From an uncultured Clostridiaceae bacterium (GTDB taxonomy: Bacteria > Bacillota > Clostridia > Lachnospirales > Lachnospiraceae), in assembly GCA_947177415.1 (NCBI GenBank), contig CAMWUK010000015.1, forward strand, positions 1 through 49,345: a stretch of DNA of 49,345 nucleotides, read 5' to 3'. How positions within the stretch are numbered: position 1 is the first letter of the stretch; the number at the start of each line of letters is the position of its first letter. The notes beneath the pieces are model-generated. The model saw only the letters and a program-made list of their open reading frames with translations, was not told the origin of the DNA and did no database searches. Positions 23,352 to 33,212 of this stretch are shown here, in pieces. Position numbers and translations under genes: made by a program.

Positions 23352-24515
23352 CTACAACCAAAATTCCGAAAACACATAATTACTCACATCAATTCCCTTA
23401 TCTGTCAGAAAAACTCTATCATCTTTTATTTCTAATAGCTTTTCTTTCTCCATTTTATGCAATACTTCTCCGAAGATTTGTTCCATTGTCTGTCCAAAAG
23501 CTTTCATAAAATCAGTTTGGGAAACTCCACACATTCTTCTAAGTCCAAGAAACATAAATTCTGACATTTGGTCTTCTTTTGTCAATGCCTCAACAAGATT
23601 TCTTCTTTTTTCTGTATCTGCTGCATATTTTAAATAACCTTGCATATCACTTCTATTTTGATACCGGTTATTCTCCAAATAAGAAGAGGCTCCAAGCCCT
23701 ACTCCTAAATAAGGAACCCCCATCCAATAAGAAGAATTGTGTATAGATTCATATCCTGCTTTCGCATAATTGGATATTTCATACCGTTGATAGCCATACA
23801 AAGACAAAATTTCTTTGGTTGCCTTATACATGGCTCTATCCATTTCTTCTGTAGGCAGTTCCTTTTCCTTCCTTCCATTCTCTCCATATAAAGCCCAGAA
23901 TGGAGTATTTTCCTCTACAATCAAACTATAGGAAGAAATATGCTCTGGTGAAAGTTTTGCTATCCGTTCCAAGGATATCCTATACTTATCCAGACTCTGA
24001 TTAGGCAGAGCAGACATTAAGTCTATACTAATATTAGCAAATCCAGTTTCTCTGGCTCCATAATAGTTCTCCAAAAACTGTTCATAAGTGTGAATCCTTC
24101 CCAACAATTCCAATTCATCATTGTGAGTGGATTGTACCCCCATACTAATCCTCTGTATTCCCATTTTATGGTATTCCTTCCATTTTTCCATGGATACAGT
24201 TCCTGGATTAACTTCTAACGTAACTTCTTTCATTCTTGATAAATCAATCAAAAATACATTCTGTACCTTTTCCAGAATTTTCCATAATAAGTTTATATCC
24301 AGTACAGATGGGGTTCCTCCACCCAAATAAATGGTTTGCAATTCATAGGAGTTGGTTATTGTGCGGACACTGTCCAACTCACTTATAAGTGCATCTACAT
24401 ACTGTTTTTGTATCTCACCAGATGCTTTCATGGAAAGAAAATCACAATAGGCACATTTCTTTACACAAAAAGGGATATGAATATAAAGTCCTAAAGGGCT
24501 TTTCTTATTTCTCAT
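23352..24515 (-). CDS. hemW: Radical SAM heme chaperone HemW
   Basis: Radical SAM cluster motif CVKKCAYCDF (Cys-x3-Cys-x2-Cys), GGGTPS, and HemW-type C-terminal domain. It delivers heme or acts like oxygen-independent coproporphyrinogen oxidase homologues, but lacks the extra motifs of HemN. I start at the ATG after GAAAGGAG, 16 bases past the lepA stop; the frame is open nine codons further. The lepA-hemW pairing is common in Firmicutes. Confidence 0.94.
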   Translation of the reverse strand: MRNKKSPLGLYIHIPFCVKKCAYCDFLSMKASGEIQKQYVDALISELDSVRTITNSYELQTIYLGGGTPSVLDINLLWKILEKVQNVFLIDLSRMKEVTLEVNPGTVSMEKWKEYHKMGIQRISMGVQSTHNDELELLGRIHTYEQFLENYYGARETGFANISIDLMSALPNQSLDKYRISLERIAKLSPEHISSYSLIVEENTPFWALYGENGRKEKELPTEEMDRAMYKATKEILSLYGYQRYEISNYAKAGYESIHNSSYWMGVPYLGVGLGASSYLENNRYQNRSDMQGYLKYAADTEKRRNLVEALTKEDQMSEFMFLGLRRMCGVSQTDFMKAFGQTMEQIFGEVLHKMEKEKLLEIKDDRVFLTDKGIDVSNYVFSEFWL

Positions 24516-24531
24516 AAAACTCCTTTCGTTA

Positions 24532-26340
24532 TTATTCTTCATCCAGTTTCAGTACACTCATAAATGCCTGTTGTGGAATCTCTACATTTCCAACCTGACG
24601 CATACGTTTTTTTCCTTCTTTTTGTTTTTCAAGAAGTTTCTTTTTACGTGAAATATCTCCACCATAACATTTTGCCAATACATCTTTTCGCATTGCTTTT
24701 ACCGTCTCTCTTGCAATAACCTTACTTCCAATTGCCGCCTGAACTGGTATTTCAAATAAGTGACGTGGAATCTCTTTCTTTAATTTCTCGCACATCTTTC
24801 TTCCACGTTCATAAGCAGTCTCCGCATGCACAATAAAGGAAAGTGCGTCCACTTCTTCCTTATTAATCAAAATATCCAATTTCACAAGTTCAGAAGGCAC
24901 ATACCCTTTCATCTCATAATCAAAGGATGCATATCCTCTGGAACGTGACTTTAATGCATCAAAAAAGTCATAAATAATTTCATTCAATGGCAGGTCATAT
25001 TTCAACAATGCTCTAGTTGTCTCAATATACTCCATACCAAGGTATACTCCACGCCGTTCCTGACAAAGTGTCATAATTGGTCCAACAAATTCTGTAGTCA
25101 CCATAATTTCCGCAGACACAATCGGCTCTTTCATGTGGTCAATTACAGAAGGATCTGGAAGATTGGATGGATTGGTAATCTCAAGCATCTCTCCATCAGT
25201 CTTATACACTTGGTAAATAACACTAGGTGCTGTGGTTACAATATCCAGATTATATTCTCTTTCCAAACGTTCCTGAATAATCTCCAAATGAAGCAGTCCC
25301 AGAAAACCACAACGGAATCCAAATCCTAACGCAATAGAAGTCTCTGGTTCAAATTGGAGAGAAGCATCATTTAGCTGCAATTTCTCAAGTGCATCTCTTA
25401 AATCAGGATATTTTGCACCATCTGCCGGATACATACCACAATAAACCATTGGATTTACTTTCTTATACCCCGGTAAAGGAGCCTCACATGGATTCTTTGC
25501 ATTTGTAATAGTATCACCTACACGGGTATCCTTTACATTCTTTAGGCTGGCAGTAATGTAACCTACCATTCCTGCAGTAAGTTCCTCACAAGGAATAAAT
25601 TGTCCGGCTCCAAAAGTTCCAACTTCAACAACTTCTGCTTCTGCTTTTGTTGCCATCATGCGGATCTTTGTACCCTTTCCCACTCTTCCGTCAAATACAC
25701 GGCAGAATACAATAACCCCCTTGTAAGCATCATATAAAGAATCAAAAATCAAAGCCTTAAAGGGACTGTCTAACTTTCCGCTTGGTGCTGGAATTTGTGC
25801 CACAATCTGCTCCAATACATCTTCAATATTTAACCCCTGTTTTGCAGAAATCAGTGGTGCAAATTCTGTATCCAGACCAATAACATCTTCTATCTCTGCT
25901 TTTACCCTCTCTGGATCTGCACTAGGCAGGTCAATTTTATTAATAACCGGAAGTATTTCCAAATCATGATCCAATGCCAGATAACAATTTGCCAATGTCT
26001 GTGCTTCAATTCCCTGTGCTGCATCCACAATCAAAATGGCTCCTTCACAAGCTGCCAGACTTCTTGAAACTTCATAATTAAAATCCACATGCCCCGGTGT
26101 ATCAATTAAGTTAAAAATATATTCTTCTCCATCCTTTGCTTTATATACAATACGCACAGTCTGTGCCTTAATGGTAATTCCCCGTTCTCTCTCCAAATCC
26201 ATATTATCTAATACCTGTGCCTGCATCTCTCTGCTGGTCAATAATCCTGTTTTCTCAATAATACGGTCTGCCAATGTAGATTTTCCATGATCAATATGTG
26301 CTACAATACAAAAATTTCGTATTTTACTTTGTTCTATCAC
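24532..26340 (-). CDS. lepA: Elongation factor 4 (LepA)
   Basis: Ribosome back-translocase GTPase. G1 [10 protein letters not shown]3 DTPGHVDF, G4 NKIDLPSAD, and the EF4-specific C-terminal domain ending with [24 protein letters not shown]. The true start is the GTG preceded by AAAGGAGCG, giving 602 aa. An in-frame extension of 39 codons upstream is only the translation of a family-D repeat. Its leader carries that repeat, below a promoter at 26598-26626. Confidence 0.97.
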   Translation of the reverse strand: MIEQSKIRNFCIVAHIDHGKSTLADRIIEKTGLLTSREMQAQVLDNMDLERERGITIKAQTVRIVYKAKDGEEYIFNLIDTPGHVDFNYEVSRSLAACEGAILIVDAAQGIEAQTLANCYLALDHDLEILPVINKIDLPSADPERVKAEIEDVIGLDTEFAPLISAKQGLNIEDVLEQIVAQIPAPSGKLDSPFKALIFDSLYDAYKGVIVFCRVFDGRVGKGTKIRMMATKAEAEVVEVGTFGAGQFIPCEELTAGMVGYITASLKNVKDTRVGDTITNAKNPCEAPLPGYKKVNPMVYCGMYPADGAKYPDLRDALEKLQLNDASLQFEPETSIALGFGFRCGFLGLLHLEIIQERLEREYNLDIVTTAPSVIYQVYKTDGEMLEITNPSNLPDPSVIDHMKEPIVSAEIMVTTEFVGPIMTLCQERRGVYLGMEYIETTRALLKYDLPLNEIIYDFFDALKSRSRGYASFDYEMKGYVPSELVKLDILINKEEVDALSFIVHAETAYERGRKMCEKLKKEIPRHLFEIPVQAAIGSKVIARETVKAMRKDVLAKCYGGDISRKKKLLEKQKEGKKRMRQVGNVEIPQQAFMSVLKLDEE

Positions 26341-26366
26341 AATGTTCGCTCCTTTATCTATTCTTA

Positions 26367-26555
26367 TTTCTATATATTCACTATCTTCAGGTAGAACCTT
26401 GCACCCCGCTGCAAGGTTCGTATAAGTGCCAAGTGCTGCTTTTGCACTTGTGTACATCCTCGTTTACGAAACTCCCATGCGGAATATATTTATGGTGGTG
26501 CCTAATTGTGCAAGGCATGGGAGTTTTGTAACTGTTCAGAACCATAAACAGTTAC
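26367..26555. repeat. Family-D modular repeat, copy 1 (lepA leader)
   Basis: About 190 bp: start TTCTATATATTCACT, terminus CTTCAGGTAG, stem AACCTTGC / GCAAGGTT, stem AAGTGC / GCACTT, stem AAACTCCCATGC / GCATGGGAGTTTT, and the 28-bp terminal hairpin GTAACTGTTCAGAA / ACAGTTAC. Same module order as family C read backwards. The stretch 26341-27158 has no gene: it holds this repeat, a lepA promoter, and the nested elements at 26719-27138. Confidence 0.9.
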
Positions 26556-26597
26556 CTTATTCTTTACCGTCTTTCGCTAAATAGACATATATCCCAT

Positions 26598-26626
26598 ATT
26601 TTAGCACATTTCCATTATTGAAACAA
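26598..26626 (-). promoter_or_regulatory. lepA promoter
   Basis: Minus-strand -35 TTGTTT (26621-26626), 17-base spacer, -10 TAAAAT (26598-26603). The only convincing sigma-A site upstream of lepA. It places the whole family-D repeat in the 5' leader. Confidence 0.65.
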
Positions 26627-26718
26627 GTTGTTAAGTATTTATAGTAATTTTTTTATTTATTTGCTATACTGCTTTTAGGTACAATATGCCGATATGATTT
26701 ATAGATAATAGATTATGA

Positions 26719-27138
26719 GTTACAGTTCAGACATGCAAAAGTATATGTGCAAAGCACATAGCAATCAACTTGCATTCATAGTATTCTGGTCATGTTGTAT
26801 ATTTTAATAAAATATGGTAATTATTCAGGTAGAAACACGCATTTACTGCGTGTTTCGTAAGAAAAAGTAGATTATGTAATGTTTAAGCCCCTTCGCCGAA
26901 GGCGAATTAATATGGGCTTAAACGTAACTGTTCATGGTTCTGAACAGTTACAAAACTCCCATGCCTCACACAATTAGGCATCACCATAAATATATTCGCA
27001 TGGGAGTTTCGTAAACGATGATGCACACAAGTGCAAAAGCAGCACTTGGCACTTATACGAACCTTGCAGCAGAGTGCAAGGTTCTACCTGAAGATAGTGA
27101 ATATATAGAAAATATGAATGACATAGCTGAACTGTTAT
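26719..27138. repeat. Nested repeat block upstream of fliK
   Basis: Outer ends GTTACAGTTCAG (26719) and CTGAACTGTTAT (to 27138) are inverted. Inside are a hairpin ATATGTGC / GCACATA, an inverted family-C element (26817-26951) and an inverted family-D element (26924-27110). The two share one 28-bp terminal hairpin at 26924-26951. The two D copies (26367 and 27110) face each other. The fliK ribosome site follows at once. Confidence 0.8.
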
Positions 27139-27158
27139 GAGATAGGAGTGCGTTTTAT

Positions 27159-29279
27159 ATGAATTTATCCAGCAACCGAATCCAGCAAAATGCAGCACGG
27201 AATAGCCGTCCTGCACCAAATAGACCAACTGGTCAAAGACCACCTGTTGCACAGGCAAATACATTAAGCAACTACGGCACTACCACAAGAGTCCGTTCTT
27301 TATATGTGGGACAAGTTTTAAAAGGTGAAGTCAGTGACTTGAGAAACCGTGAAATTGTCCTAACTTTAGAAAATAATACAACTGTTTCTGCACATTTGGA
27401 AGGCGGAAACTGGCTTGCTATTGGAGAAATATCTGCTTTTAAAGTTCTCTCTGCTTCACCGGAACAAATTACTTTAGAAGCACTTCCAAGAACAGATATG
27501 GCTCTGGCAAATAGCACTGTCCAGAAAGCATTAGAAGAAGCAGGTTTGCCTAAAAACCCTAAGAACCAACAAATTGTATTAGAGCTTATGAAGAATCAAT
27601 TACCTATCCATAAGCAATCCATATTACAAATGCTGCAAAAATCCTTTCAGTACCAAGAGGTATCCGTACCTACCCTTGTACTTATGAGTAAACACCAGAT
27701 TCCCATTACCACCCAAAATGCAATACAATTTGAACGTTATCAGAATAATGCCCATTCTCTGGCAAATGGATTGGAAAATCTGGCAAAAGATTTAAGTTCT
27801 ATGATTCGTGACCTTGCTACTACCTTATCAGAGGTCAACGATTATGTACAAATTTCAAACGCAGCGGACTCCTCTTTGGATTCCATATTACAGCAGACGG
27901 ACTCTAATAGTCCTCAAAACCATGTATTACAGCAGTTATTTCAGCACACAAATACACCGGCTCCAACAACTGCAAATAATACCATGCAGACTACCATTTC
28001 CAGAATTCTTTCTGCTGTCCTGAGTGGAGATTCCCATAAGGCATCCCTAAACGAAAATCAGGAAACTGCCACAAATTCTCTTTCTAGCCCTCCAGACCAA
28101 ACTCTGGAATTTTTAAAAGAATCTGACCGTACAGAATTAATTTCTATTTTGGAAAACTTTGATTTATCTGATACACTTCGGGAAGGGATTTTAGACGGAA
28201 CGGCTTCTCTTAGACAAGTAACTGCCCAGATACAGAAAGATTATGAACAAGCCATGCTATTAGATAAAGAGTCTCAATCTTTGGAATCTTTAGAGGATGC
28301 TCTTTCCCAAGAAGATTTATCTAAGGCAACTCCATCCAAAAACGAAGGATTTATGCTTCGTACTGCACTTTTTGATAATCCTGTTATTAAGGGTTTAGAA
28401 TCACAGTTACAAAGTTTACAAACCCAAACTGACGAAATTGGCAGCAGATTTTCTATGGAAGAGCGAATTTTACTGAGAGAATATTTACAAGATTTTCCAA
28501 TTGATAACCATGTAAAAGAGCAAATTGTAGATGGTTCCTTAAAAACAGAAGATTTTCTCCGAACTATAAAAAATGTACTACCTTTTACCGAAAAGGAGGC
28601 AGCCACTCCCCTCCTATCTTCCCAGCTTTTCTCCTCTCTCATTGAGGATACTTTTTTGGAGCAGCTTTTTCTGACACCAAGCGAAATTTTTTCTCAAGGT
28701 GGTGTCAATGCCTATTATCGTAGATTATCAAAACAACTAGAAGATTTAGATTCACTTTTTGAAAAGAACTTACACACCAAAGGCTCTAATAATATACAAC
28801 AAATTATAAATACCCTTAGTATAGAGCCAAAAGAGCAGGTTTCCCAGCTAAAAGATAATTTAGACTTTATGAAATTGCTAAACCAGTTTTTTTCTTATGT
28901 CCAGCTGCCTACAAAACTGCAAGAAAAAATTACTCATGGAGATTTATATGTTTACACTAGGAAAAAAAATCTAAAGCAACAACAGAATCCAATTCGTGTG
29001 TTACTTCATTTAAATATGGATAACCTTGGGGATTTAGATATACAAGTTAGCCTGAAAAACCGGGATGTTACATCCATTTTTCATACAGAAAATGATAAAG
29101 TAGGTAAATTACTTTCCACAAATTTTTCATTGCTGGAAGAAGCACTTGGCAATCTAGGGTATACTTGTACCAATCAAATTGCAAAACTAGAAAAAAAAGT
29201 AGATATTGTAAATGATTTTATTGCACCAGAAAGTGCAGGACATTCTATTTCACGTTATTCCTTTGATTTACGTGCATAA
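27159..29279 (+). CDS. fliK: Flagellar hook-length control protein FliK-like, 706 aa
   Basis: The C-terminal 120 residues (RVLLHLNMDNLGDLDIQVSL ... LLSTNFSLLEEALGNLGYTC) match the FliK hook-length domain that switches the export gate from hook to filament substrates. The N-terminal part is long, Gln/Asn/Ser/Thr-rich and of low complexity, as expected of a molecular ruler. AGGAG precedes the ATG. It stands alone here, with no flagellar neighbours, and ends in a terminator shared with DUF2225. Confidence 0.82.
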   Translation: MNLSSNRIQQNAARNSRPAPNRPTGQRPPVAQANTLSNYGTTTRVRSLYVGQVLKGEVSDLRNREIVLTLENNTTVSAHLEGGNWLAIGEISAFKVLSASPEQITLEALPRTDMALANSTVQKALEEAGLPKNPKNQQIVLELMKNQLPIHKQSILQMLQKSFQYQEVSVPTLVLMSKHQIPITTQNAIQFERYQNNAHSLANGLENLAKDLSSMIRDLATTLSEVNDYVQISNAADSSLDSILQQTDSNSPQNHVLQQLFQHTNTPAPTTANNTMQTTISRILSAVLSGDSHKASLNENQETATNSLSSPPDQTLEFLKESDRTELISILENFDLSDTLREGILDGTASLRQVTAQIQKDYEQAMLLDKESQSLESLEDALSQEDLSKATPSKNEGFMLRTALFDNPVIKGLESQLQSLQTQTDEIGSRFSMEERILLREYLQDFPIDNHVKEQIVDGSLKTEDFLRTIKNVLPFTEKEAATPLLSSQLFSSLIEDTFLEQLFLTPSEIFSQGGVNAYYRRLSKQLEDLDSLFEKNLHTKGSNNIQQIINTLSIEPKEQVSQLKDNLDFMKLLNQFFSYVQLPTKLQEKITHGDLYVYTRKKNLKQQQNPIRVLLHLNMDNLGDLDIQVSLKNRDVTSIFHTENDKVGKLLSTNFSLLEEALGNLGYTCTNQIAKLEKKVDIVNDFIAPESAGHSISRYSFDLRA

Positions 29280-29293
29280 AAAAGGATGTATGT

Positions 29294-29324
29294 AAAACCC
29301 CTCTCTTATATAGAAAGGGGTTTT
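29294..29324. terminator. Bidirectional terminator between fliK and the DUF2225 gene
   Basis: Stem AAAACCCCT / AAGGGGTTTT around a TATATAG loop, with T-runs on both strands, placed between convergent genes. Confidence 0.8.
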
Positions 29325-29343
29325 ATATGTTAGTTGTTATATT

Positions 29344-30192
29344 CTATTTTCCATCTTTTTCTTTGCCAATCAAAGCCTTCACTTCTCTTGCCCTGTCTTT
29401 TAAACGATCACTGGCAGATCTGGATACCAGAATTTGAGATATCCATCTTCCAGCTTCCTCTAATTTTCCAACACGTCTGGCAAGTTCTGCTACTAAGTAA
29501 GTAACTGTACTCTCATCCATACCACACATCGGAAACGCTTCCTGAGAAAAAGCACTATTAAATCCTTCATACGCATTTGTAAGACATTCTATCTCTGCAT
29601 CCTGAAGTTCTTTAAGTACAGCATCTTTATTCTGCGTATCATCTGGCAACGATTCTGCTTTTCCACGATATACCCATGCCATTTTCAAGCATACAAAAGC
29701 TTTTTCGCTATTTTTTGCACCTTTTACTACAGTACTTGCCAAAACAAGTTTATAACGCATAATTGCATCATCATAGGAATACGCACCCTCTGGCTCTTTT
29801 ATTCCCTTGAAATTGTTAGATATGTTCTCTTTAATCAATTTCTCCTGTGCTGATGATAATGGCTTAAAAAATTTACTCAATGCTGCAAAACCACATGTTC
29901 CACACACAACTGGATCATACTTTGAAACATCTGCTGTATCATATTTTGCCCTAAGGTCAAGATCCTGGGCAACCAACTTATTTCTACCTGTACGTATGGT
30001 TTTAGAAGTAAATTCTTTTCCACATACCGGGCAAACATAAGTCTTATCAAATAAAACATCAGCCTCATTTTTTTGTTTTGTCTGTGCTTGTTCCTTGTTT
30101 CCCCCAGCAGCAGCCGGCTCTTCCTTATCATAAACCTCCTTCTCTTTGATTTTTCCTAATCCTAGTGATTCTAAACCTGAAAATAAACTCAT
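29344..30192 (-). CDS. DUF2225 domain protein, 282 aa
   Basis: Two zinc knuckles, CPVCGKEF (about 54-61) and CGTCGFAALSKFF (about 97-109), followed by TPR-like helices (YDDAIMRYKLVLAS ... AFVCLKMAWVYRGKAE), match DUF2225, a cytosolic Firmicute family of unknown function. The N-terminal 45 residues are charged and probably disordered. It is separated from glnS by a 28-bp mobile palindrome. Confidence 0.88.
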   Translation of the reverse strand: MSLFSGLESLGLGKIKEKEVYDKEEPAAAGGNKEQAQTKQKNEADVLFDKTYVCPVCGKEFTSKTIRTGRNKLVAQDLDLRAKYDTADVSKYDPVVCGTCGFAALSKFFKPLSSAQEKLIKENISNNFKGIKEPEGAYSYDDAIMRYKLVLASTVVKGAKNSEKAFVCLKMAWVYRGKAESLPDDTQNKDAVLKELQDAEIECLTNAYEGFNSAFSQEAFPMCGMDESTVTYLVAELARRVGKLEEAGRWISQILVSRSASDRLKDRAREVKALIGKEKDGK

Positions 30193-30216
30193 AACTTTGG
30201 TCCCCCTTCTTTAACT

Positions 30217-30244
30217 TTAACTGTTCAGAACCATGAACAGTTAC
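30217..30244. mobile_element. 28-bp mobile palindrome between DUF2225 and glnS
   Basis: TTAACTGTTCAGAA facing CATGAACAGTTAC, flanked by perfect 8-bp repeats CTTTAACT (30209-30216 and 30245-30252). The loop is identical to that of the copy at 10786. Confidence 0.9.
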
Positions 30245-30253
30245 CTTTAACTT

Positions 30254-31930
30254 TTAAACTGGCTTATAAGAACTCTTTAAAGAAACAATTCTATTAAAAA
30301 CCAGTGCATCTGCTTTACTATCCTTGGCATCGGCACAGAAATACCCTTGCCGTACAAACTGAAAACTATCATAAGCCTTAGAATTCGCTAACTCTGGTTC
30401 TACATAACAGTTTTCTAATATCTGCAATGAATTTGGATTCAAATTCACACTTCCATCTTCATTGTATACACCTTTTTCTTCATCAACAATATTTTCATAC
30501 AGACGGACTGTTGCAGTCTTTGCTGTAGTTGCCTCTACCCAGTGAATAGTTCCTTTTACTTTTCTTCCAGTAAATCCACTGCCACATTTTGTCTCTGGAT
30601 CATATGTGCAGTGTACCTCTGTAACTTTGCCATTCCCGTCTGTAATGTACTCTTCGCACTTCACAAAATAGGCATTCATCAAACGGACTTCATTACCAGG
30701 ATACAAACGGAAATATTTCTTAGGAGGCTCAATCATAAAGTCCTCTCTCTCTATATACAATTCCCGTCCAAATGGCACCTTACGTGTTCCTAATCCTTCA
30801 TTTTCCTGATTATTAGAAACATCCAAATATTCTATTTGTCCTTCTGGATAATTCGTAATTACAAGTTTAATTGGATCAAGTACTGCCATCATTCTGCTAC
30901 GTTTCAACTTTAGATCTTCTCTAATACAATATTCCAACATAGCATAATCTGCCGAAGCCTGAGATTTGGAAACTCCACTAAGCTCCATAAACATCTGTAT
31001 GGACTCTGGTGTAAATCCACGTCTGCGCAATGCCGCAATGGATACTAAACGAGGATCATCCCATCCATCTACAATCTTATCTTCTACCAGTTTTTTAATA
31101 TAACGCTTACCTGTAATCACATTAGTCAGGTACAATTTCGAAAATTCTATCTGCTTTGGAGGATTGGTAAACTCCAATTCACGGAGTACCCAATCATAAA
31201 GAGGTCTGTGATCTTCAAATTCCAAAGTACAGATAGAGTGGCTAACTCCCTCTATTGCATCCTCAATTGGATGTGCAAAATCATACATTGGATATATGCA
31301 CCACTCATCACCTGTATTATGATGATGCATACGGGCTACACGGTAAATAATAGGATCTCTCATATTCATATTAGGAGATGTCATATCAATCTTTGCACGA
31401 AGAACTTTAGAACCATCTGGATACTTTCCTTCCTTCATCTGTTCAAAAAGCCTGAGATTTTCTTCTATGGTTCGTTCTCTATAAGGACTATTCTTTCCCG
31501 GTTCTGTTAAAGTACCGCGGTACTCTCTCATTTCTTCCGGACTAAGATCGCAAACAAAGGCTTTCCCCTTTTGAATTAGCTTAACCGCTGCTTCATACAT
31601 CTGCTGAAAATAATTAGATGCATAAAAAATTTCTTCTTTCTTTTCACCAGTCAGCCATTCTACATCTTTAATAATAGATTCTACAAATTCTGTTCTTTCT
31701 TTTGTAGGATTGGTATCATCAAAACGAAGGTTCCATTTTCCACCATATTTTTTTGCCAATCCTGCATTTAACAAAATAGATTTTGCATGCCCAATATGCA
31801 AATATCCATTTGGTTCTGGAGGAAATCTGGTTACTACCTCTCTATATTGCCCCTCTTGTAAATCTTTCTCTATAATTGATTCTATAAAATTTTTAGAAAC
31901 TACTTCACTTTTTTCTGAAACATTATCCAC
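30254..31930 (-). CDS. glnS: Glutaminyl-tRNA synthetase
   Basis: Charges tRNA-Gln directly. Class I HIGH motif in [15 protein letters not shown] (about 37-51), GlnRS segment [30 protein letters not shown] and the two C-terminal anticodon beta-barrels. The KMSKS position reads VITGKRYI, without the usual MSK triplet, a variant I associate with this clade. 558 aa is normal. No T-box leader is visible upstream. Confidence 0.95.
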   Translation of the reverse strand: MDNVSEKSEVVSKNFIESIIEKDLQEGQYREVVTRFPPEPNGYLHIGHAKSILLNAGLAKKYGGKWNLRFDDTNPTKERTEFVESIIKDVEWLTGEKKEEIFYASNYFQQMYEAAVKLIQKGKAFVCDLSPEEMREYRGTLTEPGKNSPYRERTIEENLRLFEQMKEGKYPDGSKVLRAKIDMTSPNMNMRDPIIYRVARMHHHNTGDEWCIYPMYDFAHPIEDAIEGVSHSICTLEFEDHRPLYDWVLRELEFTNPPKQIEFSKLYLTNVITGKRYIKKLVEDKIVDGWDDPRLVSIAALRRRGFTPESIQMFMELSGVSKSQASADYAMLEYCIREDLKLKRSRMMAVLDPIKLVITNYPEGQIEYLDVSNNQENEGLGTRKVPFGRELYIEREDFMIEPPKKYFRLYPGNEVRLMNAYFVKCEEYITDGNGKVTEVHCTYDPETKCGSGFTGRKVKGTIHWVEATTAKTATVRLYENIVDEEKGVYNEDGSVNLNPNSLQILENCYVEPELANSKAYDSFQFVRQGYFCADAKDSKADALVFNRIVSLKSSYKPV

Positions 31931-32051
31931 AGATTTCTCCTCCTTAGGTATATCAATCTTTATGTGTACGAATCAAATCTGACTACTACACCAAAGCAAT
32001 TATATCATACACCGCTGAACTTTTCAAGAAACTACTGGAACACTCATTAAA

Positions 32052-32085
32052 AAAGATGACTGGCAATTTGCAGTCATCTTTTTTT
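32052..32085 (-). terminator. Terminator after the SleB-type hydrolase gene
   Basis: 11-bp stem AAAGATGACTG / CAGTCATCTTT with a GCAATTTG loop and A/T runs on both sides, seven bases after the hydrolase stop. Confidence 0.88.
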
Positions 32086-32092
32086 CTATCCA

Positions 32093-32869
32093 CTATTTAA
32101 ACTGATGGTTCTTTATCGTTAATCTTTTGCCTTTGACATAAGTACTAAAATAATAAAAACCTTTCATATTATATGTCTTAGAACGATATTTTACTTTCTT
32201 TGTACCATTTAAAGCTTCTTTTGCTGCCTTAATACATTGTTTTTCTGCTGATGAAGTAAACCTTCCTGCATCATATTCTTTAAGGGCACGATTTAGTGAT
32301 CCATTTCTTACAGGTCCAAACTGATACTTTTGATAAATGACACCTTTCACAGTGTTAGGGAATGATTTTGAACTCTTGCGGTTCATAACAACAATACCAA
32401 CCGCTAATTTACCTGCATACGGTTCACCATTTGCCTCTGCATAAATAATACAAGACATGAGTCTCAACTCAGAATTGGTGTACTTCTTCTTTGTTGTAGT
32501 CTTTGTTTGTGTACTCTTCTTTGTTTCAACCTTTTTTTCTGTTGCAATTGTTTTCTGGTCAACGTTTTGATTTGTTGTAACGTTTTCTGTCTTTTCATCT
32601 ACCGAAGCCGGATTAGATACTGCCGGTTCTGTAACTAGTGTAACCGCTGCATCACTTACAACCTCAATTGCTCCTTGAGACACTACTGTTTCTTTCTGTA
32701 GTGTTTCATCTTCCATAGTTAAATCAACAGTTTCATTACTTATGTCGTTCTCTTCCGTCATTTGGTTGCTTATTACAGCATCCTCAGCAGATGCTTTGGC
32801 AGTTGCCGAATGACCTACAATACATAGTCCAGCCAGTAACCATACTGTAATAATTTTTTTTAATTTCAT
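32093..32869 (-). CDS. Secreted SleB-type cell-wall hydrolase, 258 aa
   Basis: Signal peptide MKLKKIITVWLLAGLCIVGH with cleavage near ATAKASA, then a Thr/Lys/Glu-rich linker (30-130) and a C-terminal Hydrolase_2 domain (LRLMSCIIYAEANGEPYAGK, AVGIVVMNRK, and a YQFGPVRNG segment) like SleB/CwlJ lytic enzymes. The Glu in YAEANGEP is the likely catalytic acid. Presence of a linker rather than a PG-binding repeat suggests vegetative wall remodelling rather than spore lysis (inference). Confidence 0.9.
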   Translation of the reverse strand: MKLKKIITVWLLAGLCIVGHSATAKASAEDAVISNQMTEENDISNETVDLTMEDETLQKETVVSQGAIEVVSDAAVTLVTEPAVSNPASVDEKTENVTTNQNVDQKTIATEKKVETKKSTQTKTTTKKKYTNSELRLMSCIIYAEANGEPYAGKLAVGIVVMNRKSSKSFPNTVKGVIYQKYQFGPVRNGSLNRALKEYDAGRFTSSAEKQCIKAAKEALNGTKKVKYRSKTYNMKGFYYFSTYVKGKRLTIKNHQFK

Positions 32870-32985
32870 AGTTAATCTCCTTTTCCTGCCTCAGTGCAAT
32901 ATGTAATCTTTCACATAACACACATCTTTGTTTCCAAATTACTTTTTATTCCCTTGGTCAGTAACAGTTGCTTACTACGCCTAAG

Positions 32986-33015
32986 AGTATAACGCAAGTG
33001 TTTGTTCAAAATCAA
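32986..33015 (-). promoter_or_regulatory. Promoter of the SleB-type hydrolase gene
   Basis: Minus-strand -35 TTGATT (33010-33015), 18-base spacer, -10 TATACT (32986-32991), leaving a 5' leader of roughly 110 bases. The rest of the 343-base gap 32870-33212 is T-rich DNA with nothing else I can support. Confidence 0.55.
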
Positions 33016-33212
33016 CCCTTTTTCCAATAGCAGGAATTTACATTTTTTTACAAACCTATTTTTTTATGTATTTTTTTCACAAACATAAAGGAAATCAACA
33101 AAATATTTTAGTACTTTTTGATATTGCATTTTTTTTCTTACTTTTTCTTATAAAGCATAGCCTTAAAATCCTCGAAATAATTTTGTTAAATTTGTAATAT
33201 TTTCTTAAGAAT

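Noticed and set aside
26341-26457. 39-codon N-terminal extension of LepA
   Set aside because: It is read from a family-D repeat; the GTG with AAAGGAGCG gives a LepA of normal length.
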